Assembly: GCA_022592445.1 (NCBI GenBank)
Contig: JABYQR010000537.1
Coordinates: 1 to 22,273 of the forward strand
Reading direction: 5' to 3'
Source: Cytidiella melzeri
Taxonomy: Eukaryota; Basidiomycota; Agaricomycetes; Polyporales; Irpicaceae
Length of the DNA: 22,273 bases
The position numbers were made by a program, and so were the translations under genes. How positions within the stretch are numbered: position 1 is the first letter of the stretch; each line of letters begins with the position of its first letter. Under the pieces are notes generated by a model. The model was not told where the DNA came from, ran no database searches, and worked only from the letters and a program-made list of their open reading frames with translations. Below, one piece after another: positions 1 to 8,876 of this stretch.

Positions 1-744
1 CTTTCTCTTGAGCTCGAACACAAAGACGATTGTCAATGTCGGTAGCAACATTGATCAGATCTACAAGAGTGATGTGTGGCCTTGCAGTGTGAACCAGTTC
101 ATCCTTGATGGTAGTACTCAGGTGTTCGTAGTACCAATCATGAAGGTCTTGCGTTGAGTAATCCTGTCCATAATCTCCCTGAATCGAGCCGTGTACTCTG
201 GAACCATTTTCTTGCCTTGCCATAGCTCCCTGAGCTTGGCTTTAGCGTCTACCATTTCATCAACCGGTTCAAATCGTGCTTTAAAAGCGGTTCTGATGTT
301 GTCCCAGTCACCGTTGAAGGCTGCCTGGTGACTAGCAATCAGGTCCATGTGGGGTGTAGCCCAAACTGCTGCATCTTCTGTCATGAATGACAGGGCTGAC
401 GAAATCCAGAGGTGGTCTAACCGGGTCTGACCACCTTGGGCATTATACGGAGACAGCTTCTTGTTGAACTGCACGTACATTGAGAAGGCAGCTAAAAAGT
501 GACGCGCGTCACTACTAGCATTGCCCTTGAAGCTGGCGGGTTTCTCTACAACCCTTTCCCGTGACCTATTGTTTACCGGTTGTTGCTGGTTCTGAACCAG
601 TGCTGTGATAGCTTGTGTCAGCTGTTGCTGACCCAGGAGTAGTGCGTGCAGAAGCTGTTCTGCTGTGGGGGGCGGGGACGGCTCTTGTGTGGGGGCGGGA
701 GTTGCTGCCCTGGAAGCATGCTGGGAGACATTGGTGGAATCCAT
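1..744 (-). pseudogene. Retrotransposon gag protein, frameshifted and partial
   Basis: The ATG at 744 opens a frame of 208 codons that ends at 118. Residues about 20-60 are Pro/Gln-rich. Residues about 68-200 look like a retrotransposon gag capsid domain of Ty3/Gypsy type (KPASFKGNASSDARHFL near the start, then the TARFREI stretch). Around 160-170 the coding sense moves to another frame, which continues open to the left edge and reads naturally as the rest of the domain (starting DYSTQDLHDWYYEHL). A one- or two-base change therefore broke gag. The normal role is the capsid precursor of the virus-like particle in the cytoplasm. No zinc knuckle is visible; it would lie to the left of the window. 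Confidence 0.75.
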
Positions 745-877
745 CTGGTATTGTTCCTGTGTGAAGGTTGACCGAAGTCTTCTTCAGGTTCAGGTAGTGG
801 TGGGAGAGATTCAAGAATGCGATCTTCCTGCCAGTGATGAATGGGTCAATACTGATTTGCATAATGACCAGGATATT

Positions 878-1818
878 CTACTCTGTTGTACCGGTTGGGA
901 CACGGTTGTACTTCACAAATCTGATGTCCTTCGTCTGGGTCGTAGCTCTCGTCTCTGACAGTCTGGTTGTTGAAGGCGTGGGGATAGTTTTTGCAGGGAA
1001 GATGATCTCTGGACCAAATGCTACTATCGGGACTTTGGGAGGCCACACTGTATTCCATTCAGAACGAGATGAAGTACTCGTCCGCCCAAGCTTTATCTAA
1101 CCCTTTGAACACCTGCTCGTAGTTCCTCCTTAGACCCGTGAAACTGATTCCTCCAATTGCCTTTAATCCCCAATCCAGCAGCTGCCACTCAAATGAGTGA
1201 TGACAGGGGCCCAGGTTGGTAATTCCTCTAGAAGCTTCTCTAGCTTCTGTTTCTCCTGCTCAAACTGTTGCTTTGTATCTTTGTGAAGCTGGTGGTACTT
1301 GTTGATGGTGGGGAGGATTGACAGACGTTGGAGTGTGGCGGTGAGCTTGGGAGTGAAGATACCTCGGAGGTCTTCAACAGTGTGCTTGCGGAAGTCGATG
1401 AGAGTTGGCTTTGCTGCTATGAGGGCTGCGCTAGGGTTGGTAGCGGGCCGGACTGGGAAGCGTTCTGCTAACGAAGGCTTCTTAGGGAGATTTGCTAATG
1501 CTTGGCTTGTTCGCGTGCGGTGCGGGCGGCAAACTCTTTGGATTCTGCGCGGAGTTTCTCAAACTCCTCTGCTGTTGGGAATCTGTGTGTGAGGGAAGAG
1601 CCCTTGGGTTTGCGACAACCGACGTATGAAGCAATAGCCTTAAGCTCCTTCTCCGTGTACTTGTGACTGTTGCCACGTGCGTGCTCTGCGTCGAGTTGAT
1701 CAAACACAGCCTTAGGTAAGGCGCGATGAATCTGGACTTCTCGACGTGCTTGGTTCAGATCCTTGTGCAAAGGATCTGGACGAGCGGTGAAACGGGAGTG
1801 GGATTCTCAGGCACTAAG
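878..1818 (-). pseudogene. Degraded extra ORF between the 5' LTR and gag
   Basis: Protein-like sense can be followed on the minus strand through four frame segments: about 1818-1495 (contains ARREVQIHRALPKAVFDQ), about 1503-1151 (contains LPKKPSLAERFPVRPATNP, then a Glu/Lys/Gln-rich stretch likely to form a coiled coil), about 1190-1067 (contains FEWQLLDWGLKAIGG) and about 1057-878 (contains WPPKVPIVAFGPEIIFPAK), ending at a TAG. Each switch fits a small indel. I know no function. It lies 133 bases upstream of the gag ATG and downstream of the LTR, so it belongs to the retroelement. It could be an element-specific ORF, or an N-terminal gag extension separated by mutation. Confidence 0.5.
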
Positions 1819-2242
1819 AATCAACCACGGAAAGTGAACGAGTCAGCGATCAAGCACGTCAAGACGGACTGCAATGGCTTACTCTCAAACGTAGGGGGGA
1901 ATGAACTTTTTAAAACTGGGGGACAGGAGGACTTAATCCAAGCTAAGGGCAGTCGTGCCGGTAGCTGTGTGGTATCTTGACCCAATGTCGCGGAGCGACT
2001 GCTGCTATACTGCTAAACCCTAAACAAGGGCAAAGAAGAGGGGAGTGGAAGTGGAAGTGGATCTCCAACGACAACAACGAGGTCAAAGTCGATGATGAGC
2101 AGGCAAGCAGGCTCAGAGGCCGGATACTGGCAGTGCAAATGACAAAGTTAATATCAAGCTTATACTAGGTTACATTGAGTAACTCACCTGGCAGTGCAAA
2201 TGACGAAGAGGTCAAGATGCAGAACCAGGAAGGGTAACGGGT

Positions 2243-2254
2243 ACTATATATACT
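2243..2254 (-). promoter_or_regulatory. TATA box of the left element LTR
   Basis: The stretch reads TATATATAGT on the minus strand. It lies about two thirds of the way into the LTR and has an exact positional counterpart in the other LTR at 20310-20317, which supports it as the element promoter. Confidence 0.5.
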
Positions 2255-2289
2255 GTGTCTGGGTGGTCTGTGCACCAGTTCCCACACTA

Positions 2290-2560
2290 GGGACTGGAGT
2301 AACTTGTGGGGCTGGAGTAACAATAGAACAATAAGGGACCAGGGTAACTGTCAAGGACCTGAGTAACTGTCAAGGACCAGGGTACATAGAACAATAGGAC
2401 TAGAACAGTAGACAATAGAACAATAGAATCAGGAACAATAGAACAATAGGAACTGGGGGAATCCCTAACAATAGACAAAAGACAATAGACAAAAGACAAT
2501 AGGACAATAAGAACTGGGGGAATCCCTGTCAATGGAAGTTGAACAATAGAACAGTAGCCT
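2290..2560. repeat. Low-complexity tandem repeats inside the LTR
   Basis: Two simple arrays lie in the U3 part of the LTR. The first is an imperfect ~20 bp repeat around 2333-2390 (AGGACC(A/T)G(G/A)GTAACTGTCA type). The second, about 2385-2555, is built from GAACAATAG and GACAATAG units and includes two copies of the block ACTGGGGGAATCCCT. They explain the long meaningless reading frames here. Confidence 0.7.
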
Positions 2561-2724
2561 AGGTTAATCTGGAACCGCTCCAGATTAAGTCTAGGGTTTG
2601 GGTCTGGACTATTGATGAATAAGGCAAGATGTCATGTGACCCGGGTTAGGGTTAGGTCCGGTAACGCTTCTAGCCGGAAAATAAGCACTCTAGATAGGCA
2701 CCTGAGGCTGTAAACTTGTGACAT

Positions 2725-2984
2725 TGTTGGAAAAATCCGGTCTCTGTTGGACTATCCATGTCAGGATATGCCCTCAGGAGTGCCTCTATATATACATGAA
2801 GGGAGGACCCCAGGTACTACCCTAAGACCCCTAATACCCACAAGAGTAAGCGAAGTAATCTACCTTACTAAGCATGCCCTATGCCCTAGTGGTGCCACTT
2901 CAATAATCAACCAATAGCAATTGTCCCCATGACCTGACCCCATGACCCAGTCCCAAGGCTAGACTTGTTCTAAGACAAGGCTAG
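2725..2984 (+). repeat. LTR-like repeat fragment, copy 1 (matches 14534-14770)
   Basis: It starts with TGTTGGAAAAATCC at 2725, immediately beside the neighbouring LTR. From 2765 (ATGCCCTCAGGAGTGCCTC) to 2984 (AAGGCTAG) it matches the plus-strand copy at 14534-14770 almost base for base, with small indels. A CTCTATATATACATGAAGG stretch looks like a TATA box. It is probably the beginning of an LTR from a different retroelement family. Copy 1 continues beyond 2984, whereas copy 2 is interrupted there. Confidence 0.65.
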
Positions 2985-3108
2985 ACTTTTCCAGAAGGTT
3001 CTAAGAACTATGACATCATCTAATGGAATGTTCTATACTATGACATCATAGTTCCAGCATGTTCCACAAGGTTCCAGAGAGTTCCATCATGTGATACACA
3101 GATAAGGA

Positions 3109-3275
3109 AAGGAGCGCATCAGCGCATCAGAGACAGGAGGCGCATCAGCGCATCAATTGATAGGCACTGAGAATAAGCACCGGAATAAGCGCCTGCTAAG
3201 CGCCAGATAAGCGCTGGATAAGCGCCTCAATAGACACTGGATAAGTGCTGGATAAGCACCTGATAAGCACTTAAA
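3109..3275 (+). repeat. Short-motif arrays: GCGCATCA and GATAAGCGC/GATAAGCAC
   Basis: GCGCATCA occurs four times between 3114 and 3155. From about 3171 to 3270 there are eight close variants of (G)ATAAGCGCC or ATAAGCAC at 10-13 base spacing. The reverse complement of 3121-3190 resembles 14087-14160 (shared ATCAATTGATG core and CTGTCTCTGA), so this is part of a dispersed element, probably the U3 of an LTR. Confidence 0.55.
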
Positions 3276-3336
3276 TATTCCCAATAATACCGTTGCCTGG
3301 TAAGGCAAGTCTTGTAGAAACATTGAAACTCTGTGA

Positions 3337-4155
3337 CAGATTGGCCTCGATAATCGCGTTGGAATCCAGGGAATGTTCTGCATCGTCCGAAGCTCAACCG
3401 AGTTTGCAATGGACCCATGCTGCTTCTTCACGTCTACCGAGCTGGAGAAGTATTTAGAGATTGCTGTCTGCAAGTGGGACACACCCAAGATTGGAGCTTA
3501 GATGGAGGCGTATGCCGTTGCTCCGTTGCTGGAGGTAGCGTTACAGGTGCAATTTGTGGCCACCAATGATTCTGGCAACAGATTTCTAACGTGTATTGAC
3601 ACAGGGATGCTGCAAAGATCCAAGATGAAGGCAATCTGGCTAAAAACCCGAATAAGAGACAAGGTGTCAGCCCTACTAGTTATGTGTACATACCATGTCG
3701 CACGCACGATAGCTGTTGAACAAATGTGTAGTCAAAATTACTGGCAAGGAAACTGTGAAGATGAATTATGTCAGCTTTCAAGAAGCAATGGTAGAACAAT
3801 TCCATATTATCCTCGAGGGCTGGCCGCCTGGGATTCCATTTGTCAATCCGAGTGAGCTCAGTGACACCCTTCTGCCTCTGCAATCGATTGATGATGCCCT
3901 TACCAACAGTGCGTGCAAGTTTGTGCGCATCAGTGAGGCACAAGTACAGGCATGTCGTGAGCGGATTGCAGTGAACGTAGCATCAGGAAACTGGCTCCCT
4001 GGAAGGCTTGTAAGCCACGTAAGGACGCAGGTGTTGCTTGTGATTCCCGTAAGGCCGCAGCTAGCAAAAATACATTTGAAGAGGAGTCGGAGAGCAAGGA
4101 CCAAGAGGAGGAGTGGTGTGAGGATCGCTCTTGCAAGCGTCAGAGAAAGACATAG
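3337..4155 (+). pseudogene. Conserved basidiomycete orphan protein, broken copy
   Basis: From 3337 the frame reads QIGLDNRVGIQGMFCIVRSS, then TSTELEKYLEIAVCKWDTP, and reaches a TAG at 3499 where the sense continues (MEAYAVAPLLEV). It then changes frame, either by a frameshift or by a possible 46 nt intron at 3686-3731 (GTACAT...TGTAG), into KITGKETVKMNYVSFQEAM and EGWPPGIPFVNPSEL. Near 3999 a one-base change moves it again to a Lys/Glu-rich tail ending in TAG at 4153-4155. I recognise the GW-P-FVNPS layout from many uncharacterised agaricomycete proteins often found beside transposons; their function is unknown to me. At least one stop and one frameshift make this copy dead. Confidence 0.55.
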
Positions 4156-4458
4156 GCCCTTGGGTACCGTATACTGTGTGTAGGTGGTGAAGTCGTTGTT
4201 GTTGTGTGGTCACTGTCATGTTGTCGCTATTGTTGAATCAAAGTTGAATAGCAAAGTTCTCCCATCAACTCCCACGATGTGTTGACACCAACAGGGACAA
4301 CAATTACTTTATTGGTAAAACGGGTACACGTAAATAACTACAACACGTAGACAGTGAACTGCATACTGGGCCATTAAGGTGGTACGCGCATGTCTATTAA
4401 CAAGGGAAGTTGCACAGAAGGGCTTCTTAATGGGAAGAAAGAGGTGGGGGCAGGGCGT
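4156..4458. other. No gene seen
   Basis: I see no coding sense, RNA gene or repeat in this stretch on either strand. Confidence 0.5.
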
Positions 4459-4634
4459 GGACTAAGCCAACGCACAATGGAAGGGCGGGAAAAGTCCTCA
4501 GGGGCTCAGACATTCCATATCAGGAGGGCAGAGGGCGGACTCAGCCCAGGCACGCTGAGAGGGCGGGGAAAGTCTTCGGGCACTCGGAATTGCCTTATCA
4601 GGAGGTCAGAGGGCGGGGACTCAGCCCAGGCACG
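4459..4634. repeat. ~80 bp imperfect tandem repeat, about 2.2 units
   Basis: Units start at about 4459, 4537 and 4617, each with GGACT(A/C)AGCC(A/C)A(A/G)(C/G)CAC. The first two then run through GGGCGGGAAAAGTC and a TATCAGGAGG block. The open frame across it (4390-4713) is a by-product of the repeat, since the repeated peptide has no recognisable features. Confidence 0.7.
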
Positions 4635-4915
4635 GTGTTCAAGGGAGCAAATAGAATATAGCGTGGGATCTTCAAAATCTAGCATAATTCTACAAGGGTT
4701 TATAGACGGGTAAGCGAAATCCAACGATCTGACTCAGATAAGGCCCGGCACTAGGGTGTTTGATGCCCTCTCATATGGCTGTGATTGCGGGACAGATAGG
4801 TGAGTTGCTTAGTGCTCAACGCAAGTTTGCGTAATGCACGACCCCGCCCACCTAGTTGGGAAGACACCAGACTCTCATGACAGGGTTCCCAAATTGGGAT
4901 GTCGTGAGAGGCTGG

Positions 4916-5072
4916 CCGCGCGGTAGTCTCGAACCAGACGTTAAGGGAGAGTGCGGACATCGCCAATGCTCCTTCCTTGTTTGGAGCGCAGAGTTTGAAA
5001 AAGACACAATGAACTGTGCTCCTTAACGTCTGGTGTAATTGGTCAGTGGCGGGTACCGCTCAGTCACACGTG
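4916..5072 (+). repeat. Left arm of a diverged inverted repeat, with tRNA-like boxes
   Basis: Blocks CCGCGCGGTAGTCTCGAACC, GTTTGAAAAAGACA, ACGTCTGGTG and TCAGTGGCGGGTACCGCTCA occur in the same order in the reverse complement of 6020-6151. The stretch TGGTGTAATTGG (5031-5042) resembles a pol III box A. About 39 bases later, TGCTCGAAATC (5071-5081) resembles box B. A decayed tRNA-derived SINE is possible, but the second copy lacks a clear box B. Confidence 0.5.
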
Positions 5073-5252
5073 CTCGAAATCAAAGACTTTCTGCGGGCGC
5101 CCTGGCCAAATTTCAAGTTTTATTTTCATTTTTTGCCCACCACCTCGCGTTCCATCTCGTGCCATTGCCGCCGTCGCGCCGTTTTGTCTACCTCTTGTCC
5201 CTTGCCTCTCGTGTCGCTTTTCCATCTTTTGAGGACCTCGCCATTATCAACA

Positions 5253-5821
5253 ATGAACACCACAAGGTCCCTTCAACATGAGACATAAGTCAAGAACGAG
5301 TCCATCAACGCGGCACTACAACCCTCGTGTAACGGTGCCTCGCACGGCTTGACTACGCCACAATGACTGATGACGGATACAGGAGAACAACTGAATATTG
5401 TTTGGTTCTGGTACCACCTCAGCCGGCACATGGAGATGGGCACTCAATGATTGGTGAGTCCCAAATATATACATGTTCATTTCATCTAATAAACTCTGGA
5501 TATGCTCGCATTGTGCTCAAGCACTGCGAGCGCCGTGCTGGGATACTCAAGAACCGCCACAAACCACCTTGTGGACACAAACACAGTGTCACGGCACGAG
5601 GCGCCCTCGATGCCAACAAACGGGTCCTCGACAACGTTGAATCAAGACATTACCGTGACTTGTGTCGCGCCCCGAATTGCCTCCCGAGAAGTTGCCAGAG
5701 GAATGTCTTCTCGCGTAATGGCTATTTGCTTTCCGTGCAATTTTTAAATGAGGGGACGAGTGGGGCAAGCCTGAATCGAGGTCGAGAGCTGAGCACTGGT
5801 TATCATTATCCGGCTGTCTAG
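5253..5821 (+). other. Stretch between inverted repeats; possible small gene, unrecognised
   Basis: After a pyrimidine-rich leader (5105-5235) there is an ATG in good context at 5253 (CAACAATGAAC), but it gives only 12 codons. A second ATG at 5363 opens 152 codons to 5821, and an overlapping frame runs to 5747. A GTGAGT donor at 5453 with a plausible acceptor near 5521 would change the reading. I recognise no motif in any version. It may be cargo of a transposable element or chance ORFs. Confidence 0.2.
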
Positions 5822-6019
5822 TGCGGCCGAGAGGGAATTATCCACAACTTGGGGTTTAATCTTATTCAAATTTATTTGTCTGATATTAGCAGAGAGTGAG
5901 AATATGAATAACTTATGTGAGAGAATGGAGGGGACTAGTAGTAGAGAGTACGAAGTCCCGAACGTGCATACAGAATTCAATAATGGGCGCTCAAGCACGA
6001 CACACTGACTGGCGGGAGT

Positions 6020-6151
6020 CACGTGCAACTGAGCGGTACCCGCCACTGACCCAATTCACCAGACGTTTGCATACCTCGTTTTTTGTCTTTTTCGAACTCC
6101 GCTTTCCAATACAGGTATCGCAAACGGCTGGTTCCGAGACTAGCCGCGCGG
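6020..6151 (-). repeat. Right arm of the inverted repeat
   Basis: The reverse complement repeats the left-arm blocks in order: CCGCGCGGCTAGTCTCGGAACC, GTTCGAAAAAGACA, AACGTCTGGTG and TCAGTGGCGGGTACCGCTCA. The two arms are about 950 bases apart and differ mainly by indels (157 against 132 bases). Confidence 0.55.
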
Positions 6152-6333
6152 GACTACTACTAGTAGTCACACAGGTCTGCCTACTTAAAGAGCAGTGTGC
6201 GTAATGCACTTCCTCTGCGGTAGTTTCTTTCCAACATGGAGGGTGAAAGTCCCTCGTACCAGCACAGAGATGGGGGATCGTCATGCGAATTGCCCACTCC
6301 GGAATTGCTCTTCCATTAAAGGTAAGAAAAAGG

Positions 6334-6351
6334 AAAAAAAAAAAAAAAAAA
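6334..6351. repeat. Poly-A run of 18
   Basis: An uninterrupted run of 18 A follows AAGAAAAAGG. It could be the tail of a retroposed element lying to its left, but no target duplication was found by eye. Confidence 0.6.
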
Positions 6352-7004
6352 GGATTAATGAGGCGCAGGGAATCGCTTCATCCTGTGTGAGTGAAATCAA
6401 TGATTAATCACACCGGTGCAATCGTGGCTGTGAGTCCAGCTGCGAGTATCAGCCCATCGAGACGATAGCATAGCCTCCAGATTGATCAAATCTTCAAACA
6501 CGCACAGCGATCAATGATTATGAGCCATCCGCTGTCTTTTCGCGTCGTAGCTGCGACTGGTACGTACATTGTCCTTCAGTTCTTGCAATCAACCACAAGG
6601 TCCGCAGAGTGAGTGTATAGCCAACTGACGATCGTCCGGTCCCCATGCCATGGTCGCCATCACCATCGTAACTCTTTCGTCGAAACATCATGCATCATCT
6701 GCGAACAGCAGTGCAAAAACAGGGGACTAAAAATACACGTGCTGCTGTTCGTCACCTAAGCCCGGACAACAACACCTAAGACGCGGGAGGCACCCTCGGA
6801 TACAGCTGATACGCCATCGAGTCCGTCGACGCGTTTCTGTATGGCAACGAAAAGGGGTGGTATCCTCGGCCATCGCCCTGCTCTTGAGACCGATCAAGTC
6901 TTCGATCTGCCGGTAACAACGGGGATGCGGCGTGTACATAACTCAGAGGCTGCTGCAAAGAAACACTTGATGAGATTCACGACTAGAGAGTGGATGAAGG
7001 AGCG
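6352..7004. other. No gene seen; likely 3' flank of the minus-strand gene
   Basis: No convincing frame is present. TCAATGATTA occurs twice (about 6398 and 6511). This stretch probably includes the 3' untranslated region of the gene that ends at 7005. Confidence 0.5.
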
Positions 7005-8446
7005 TCAGGAACGTACCGGAGCAAAAGAAGACGTGGGCGACTCTGTCATCGCTGCATAGTCGCTGATTCCCAACGAGAACTCCGACTCGGGCGGAAGCCG
7101 TGCGCTCATATTCGTCGATGTCGTGGCTGGAAACGTGCTGTCGCGGGTCGCCTGACGAGAGTCGATGAGCGACGGTTGGCGTCGGATGTCCAGCACACTC
7201 GGGAGACTCTCCTGTCTTGCATGTGTCGGTGTCCCAGGTGAAGTAGGCGAGAATTGGGCGTGGGAGGGTGCGGGGAGCTGGGAGCCATCGATCTCAAAGG
7301 CTTTATCGGCCGTGCCGTGGACCAGCTGGACGCGTTTGTAGCCCGGGCCTTTGATAGTGCCGGACTGGTAGGTTTTGCCGAGGGAGAACTTGCTCAGGCG
7401 GGTAGCAAGACCGTTGAGGAAGGAGGGTGTGGATCGGCGAGATGATGAGGAGATGAGGGATGTTCGAGATTCGCTGCGGGAGTGGAGGGGGTGAGAGCGT
7501 TCTCGCTCAATGCTGGCGTCCTCGAAGACGACGTCGCTCGGTGCGTCAAGTGAGAACGACCCTCCCCTGTCTGATCTTGGCCTCGACCGCACTGCTGGTC
7601 TGTCAGGTATAAGCCCAAAGAAGCGTCTCGGCGCTCGCAAATTCGGGTGTCCGAGTGTGCCTCCTTTGTGTTGGCGGTGTCGATACCAGAGGAAGAGGGC
7701 TGAAGCTGTGAGGGTGACAATCACTCCAACTATGATAGGGGACACTATCTGGATACCCGTCCAGCCTCCTCCCTTGGAACCTTGAAGGTTTTGTTTCAGA
7801 TAACAGACCACCCGGAGCTCGGGATCACGGGATGATCAACTCACTCTTCAAAGCTGCCGCTGCATCAAACGAGCCATCGGTAGCCAGCGCCTGCGTCGCC
7901 CAGTTTGGTAGTGTAATAGAGCTGACACCCGAGTCTGGCTGTGCTGGAAGCATGGTGGTGTTTGCACACGAATGTGCTACAGTCCATTGAGACCATGTTT
8001 GCGGGCTCTCTCCCACACAAACACTCTCAGCGGAGCGGAGATTGTATGCGGCAAGGTTGCTAGCACACAAGAAGCAGGGTCGGTTACAAGGATCATGAGG
8101 GTGAGATATGCGTGTGCTCACCACAAACATGCCGTGCCAGCCAGTGTGGTAGGCTGAATGCATGCTTGTTCCAAAGATGCGTAGAGCTCTCCTGGAGAAA
8201 CACCGCCTGTGTTCAGCTAGCGCAACTTGTTAGCAGTACATGTTTCTGTAGAAGCATGCTACGCTCACAGACTCGTAGTTGCCTGTACACGGCGTGGCAA
8301 GATCCTGTAACAGATTGCTGGATTGAGCAAAGAGCTGATGGAGGGGGAGCGTTCGGACGCACCCTTGTGAAGGCAAGCTTGTGAGCGCGGGATGTGTGCG
8401 CAAACGCTGCGACAAGGACGGTGAGTTCGAGAGGAAGGTGGTTCAT
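7005..8446 (-). CDS. Predicted single-pass membrane protein with Cys/Trp ectodomain and Ser/Pro-rich tail
   Basis: Minus-strand gene with several exons. The 3' part is well supported. One exon ends at 8122 after ACLC. Intron 8121-8060 (GTGAGC...GCTAG, 62 nt) follows, then exon 8059-7845, intron 7844-7781 (GTGAGT...TCAAG, 64 nt) and the last exon 7780-7005. Joined, these give CLCNLAAYNLRSAESVC, then a TWSQW segment and a C...P...NWATQAL segment. This layout is common in agaricomycete surface proteins of unknown function. A 22-residue hydrophobic helix (IVSPIIVGVIVTLTASALFLWY) with a basic stop-transfer RHRQHK follows, and then about 220 residues rich in Ser, Pro and Arg, presumably cytoplasmic. 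The start at 8446 gives a signal-like MNHLPLELTVLVAAFAHTSR. The introns between 8446 and 8191 are uncertain (candidate donors GTGCGT and GTGAGC). Function unknown. Confidence 0.65.
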
Positions 8447-8876
8447 GCAGTCGACAAGTTGGAGGAGGGAGGCAGAGAGAGAGAGAGAAATATGATTCGT
8501 TGAATTACGGCGTCCGGCCAACTTTGATGGATGATGAGATTGCGATCCTCGAGTGCTGTGCACGATCTAGGAGGTGTACGACGAAGGTGTAAGACAGTAC
8601 CACAGGGTGTTTCATGTTTTTGCAACATAAATACCCGCAGCTGGCACACTCATGTCCCCCAGCTCTGAGAGTCCCCCTTCGTTACGCCCAACTCACACAA
8701 GATTGTAGCACTGGTTGGTGCGTACCATCCCCGTTATGCGATTTCAGCAGCTCCTTCTCTGACACATTTTGTAGCTCATCTTGCTGTTCTTACGAATCCC
8801 ACTTTCATTCTCATTCTATCCACACACACACCCAACAGTCCAATTTCTCCATATTCTGTTTTATCTATTCTTCATT
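8447..8876. promoter_or_regulatory. Shared divergent promoter region
   Basis: These 430 bases separate two start codons that point away from each other. On the plus side there are ATAAATA at about 8627 and long CT-rich and CACACA stretches just before the ATG at 8877, as in many basidiomycete promoters. On the minus side a GA repeat (8473-8489) gives a pyrimidine tract close to the ATG at 8446. No specific factor site is claimed. Confidence 0.5.

Larger units (their letters stand above)
1..2723 (-). mobile_element. Ty3/Gypsy-type LTR retrotransposon, 5' half, runs off the left edge
   Basis: Read on the minus strand the order is a 5' LTR (2723 down to 1986), a decayed extra ORF (about 1818 to 878), then gag (744 to 1), continuing outside the window. 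The LTR matches in layout the LTR at 20069-20826, which is attached to a chromodomain integrase. This element is therefore probably another, diverged copy of the same chromovirus-like family. Several frameshifts show that it is not autonomous. Family assignment is by inference because its pol is not in the window. Confidence 0.75.
1986..2723 (-). repeat. 5' LTR of the left Ty3/Gypsy element
   Basis: On the minus strand it begins TGTCAC at 2723 and ends GCGACA at 1986, giving the expected TG...CA ends with a short inverted TGTC/GACA terminus. It is 738 bp long, close to the 758 bp of the LTR at 20069-20826. The two share the terminal GCTCCG(C/T)GACA, a TATATAT box in the same place, and a CATCT(T/C)GACCTCTT block just after the box. 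The upper boundary is inferred from the TGTCA end; the outer target duplication is not in the window. Confidence 0.65.

Noticed and set aside
1299..1592. 97-codon plus frame
   Set aside because: It is antisense to the better protein-like minus-strand segments of the retroelement ORF.
2287..2532. 81-codon minus frame in the LTR
   Set aside because: It is produced by the ACAATAG simple repeat and has only Ser/Val/Leu/Tyr low complexity.
5031..5081. A functional tRNA gene
   Set aside because: Only box A- and box B-like stretches are seen; I could not fold acceptor or anticodon stems, so it is kept only as tRNA-like.
7510..7785. Plus frames opposite the membrane protein gene
   Set aside because: The minus frame has a membrane helix, a stop-transfer sequence and consistent splice sites; the plus frames do not.
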